Positions 13,863-13,973 of a stretch of 13,973 nucleotides of DNA are shown here, one piece after another (positions within the stretch are counted from its first letter, which is position 1; each line of letters opens with the position of its first letter). The notes under the pieces are model-generated. The model was not told the DNA's origin and made no database searches. It saw only the letters and a program-made list of their open reading frames with translations. Source of the stretch: a bacterium (lineage in GTDB: Bacteria > UBA9089 > CG2-30-40-21). The translations under genes were made by a program, and so were the position numbers. The DNA lies in assembly GCA_030018795.1 (NCBI GenBank), contig JASEHA010000031.1:1-13973 (forward strand), read 5' to 3'.

Positions 13863-13973
13863 ATTTGTCGTAACCTGACGGTTTAAGTATGCCACTTGAG
13901 AGTATACGGTTCAGAAAAGAGTTAGAACGCTGATGAATAACTTTTTAGGTTGTGCACGATTTTAGAGGAAGGC

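Overview
The window comes from an AT-rich bacterial chromosome (roughly 40% G+C by eye) of a free-living, amino-acid-prototrophic bacterium. Universal bacterial genes (rplU, rpmA, obg, nadD, rsfS) and a full leucine pathway with trpE rule out a reduced parasite. I cannot name the lineage. L27 lacks the N-terminal extension typical of Firmicutes. The intergenic spaces are full of short palindromic, MITE-like repeats of the kind common in uncultured candidate-phylum and planctomycete-like genomes. Everything except trpE is on the minus strand.

Reading in the transcription direction, the first block (about 5870 down to 177) is a long translation and ribosome-assembly cluster. A near-consensus sigma70 promoter (5841-5869) drives tRNA-Arg(TCG), tRNA-Arg(CCG) and tRNA-Lys(CTT). 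These are followed by rplU (L21), a Prp-type cysteine protease, a small holin-like membrane protein, a 143-bp inverted-repeat element, rpmA (L27), obg, nadD, yqeK and rsfS. After a second MITE-like element come tRNA-Ala(GGC), cutA and a membrane-anchored coiled-coil protein of unknown function. The core order rplU-prp-rpmA-obg-nadD-yqeK-rsfS is conserved widely in bacteria; the holin-like gene and the inverted-repeat element are the insertions.

The second block (11975 down to 6326) is the leucine pathway: leuA-leuC, a terminator-like hairpin, a single-domain CheY-like receiver, leuD, leuB, and a membrane-anchored HEAT-repeat protein. The last four genes overlap one another (35, 13 and 11 nt), so they look translationally coupled. 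Together LeuA, LeuCD and LeuB convert 2-ketoisovalerate to 2-ketoisocaproate. A good promoter lies just upstream of leuA. A 450-bp gene-free spacer (5870-6325) with palindromic repeats separates this block from the tRNA cluster.

The third part is a 402-bp divergent intergenic region (11976-12377) and trpE on the plus strand, encoding a complete anthranilate synthase component I. Only 111 bp remain after trpE, with no recognisable gene start.

The window is mostly ordinary housekeeping DNA and I do not see a new defence system or CRISPR array. The points worth a second look are: the receiver domain embedded between leuC and leuD; the holin-like gene inside a ribosomal protein operon; a Prp protease with intact catalytic residues beside an L27 that has nothing for it to cleave; a perfect 22-bp palindrome upstream of tRNA-Ala; and several apparently mobile inverted-repeat elements, one of which has a 19-bp terminal sequence repeated 10.8 kb away.
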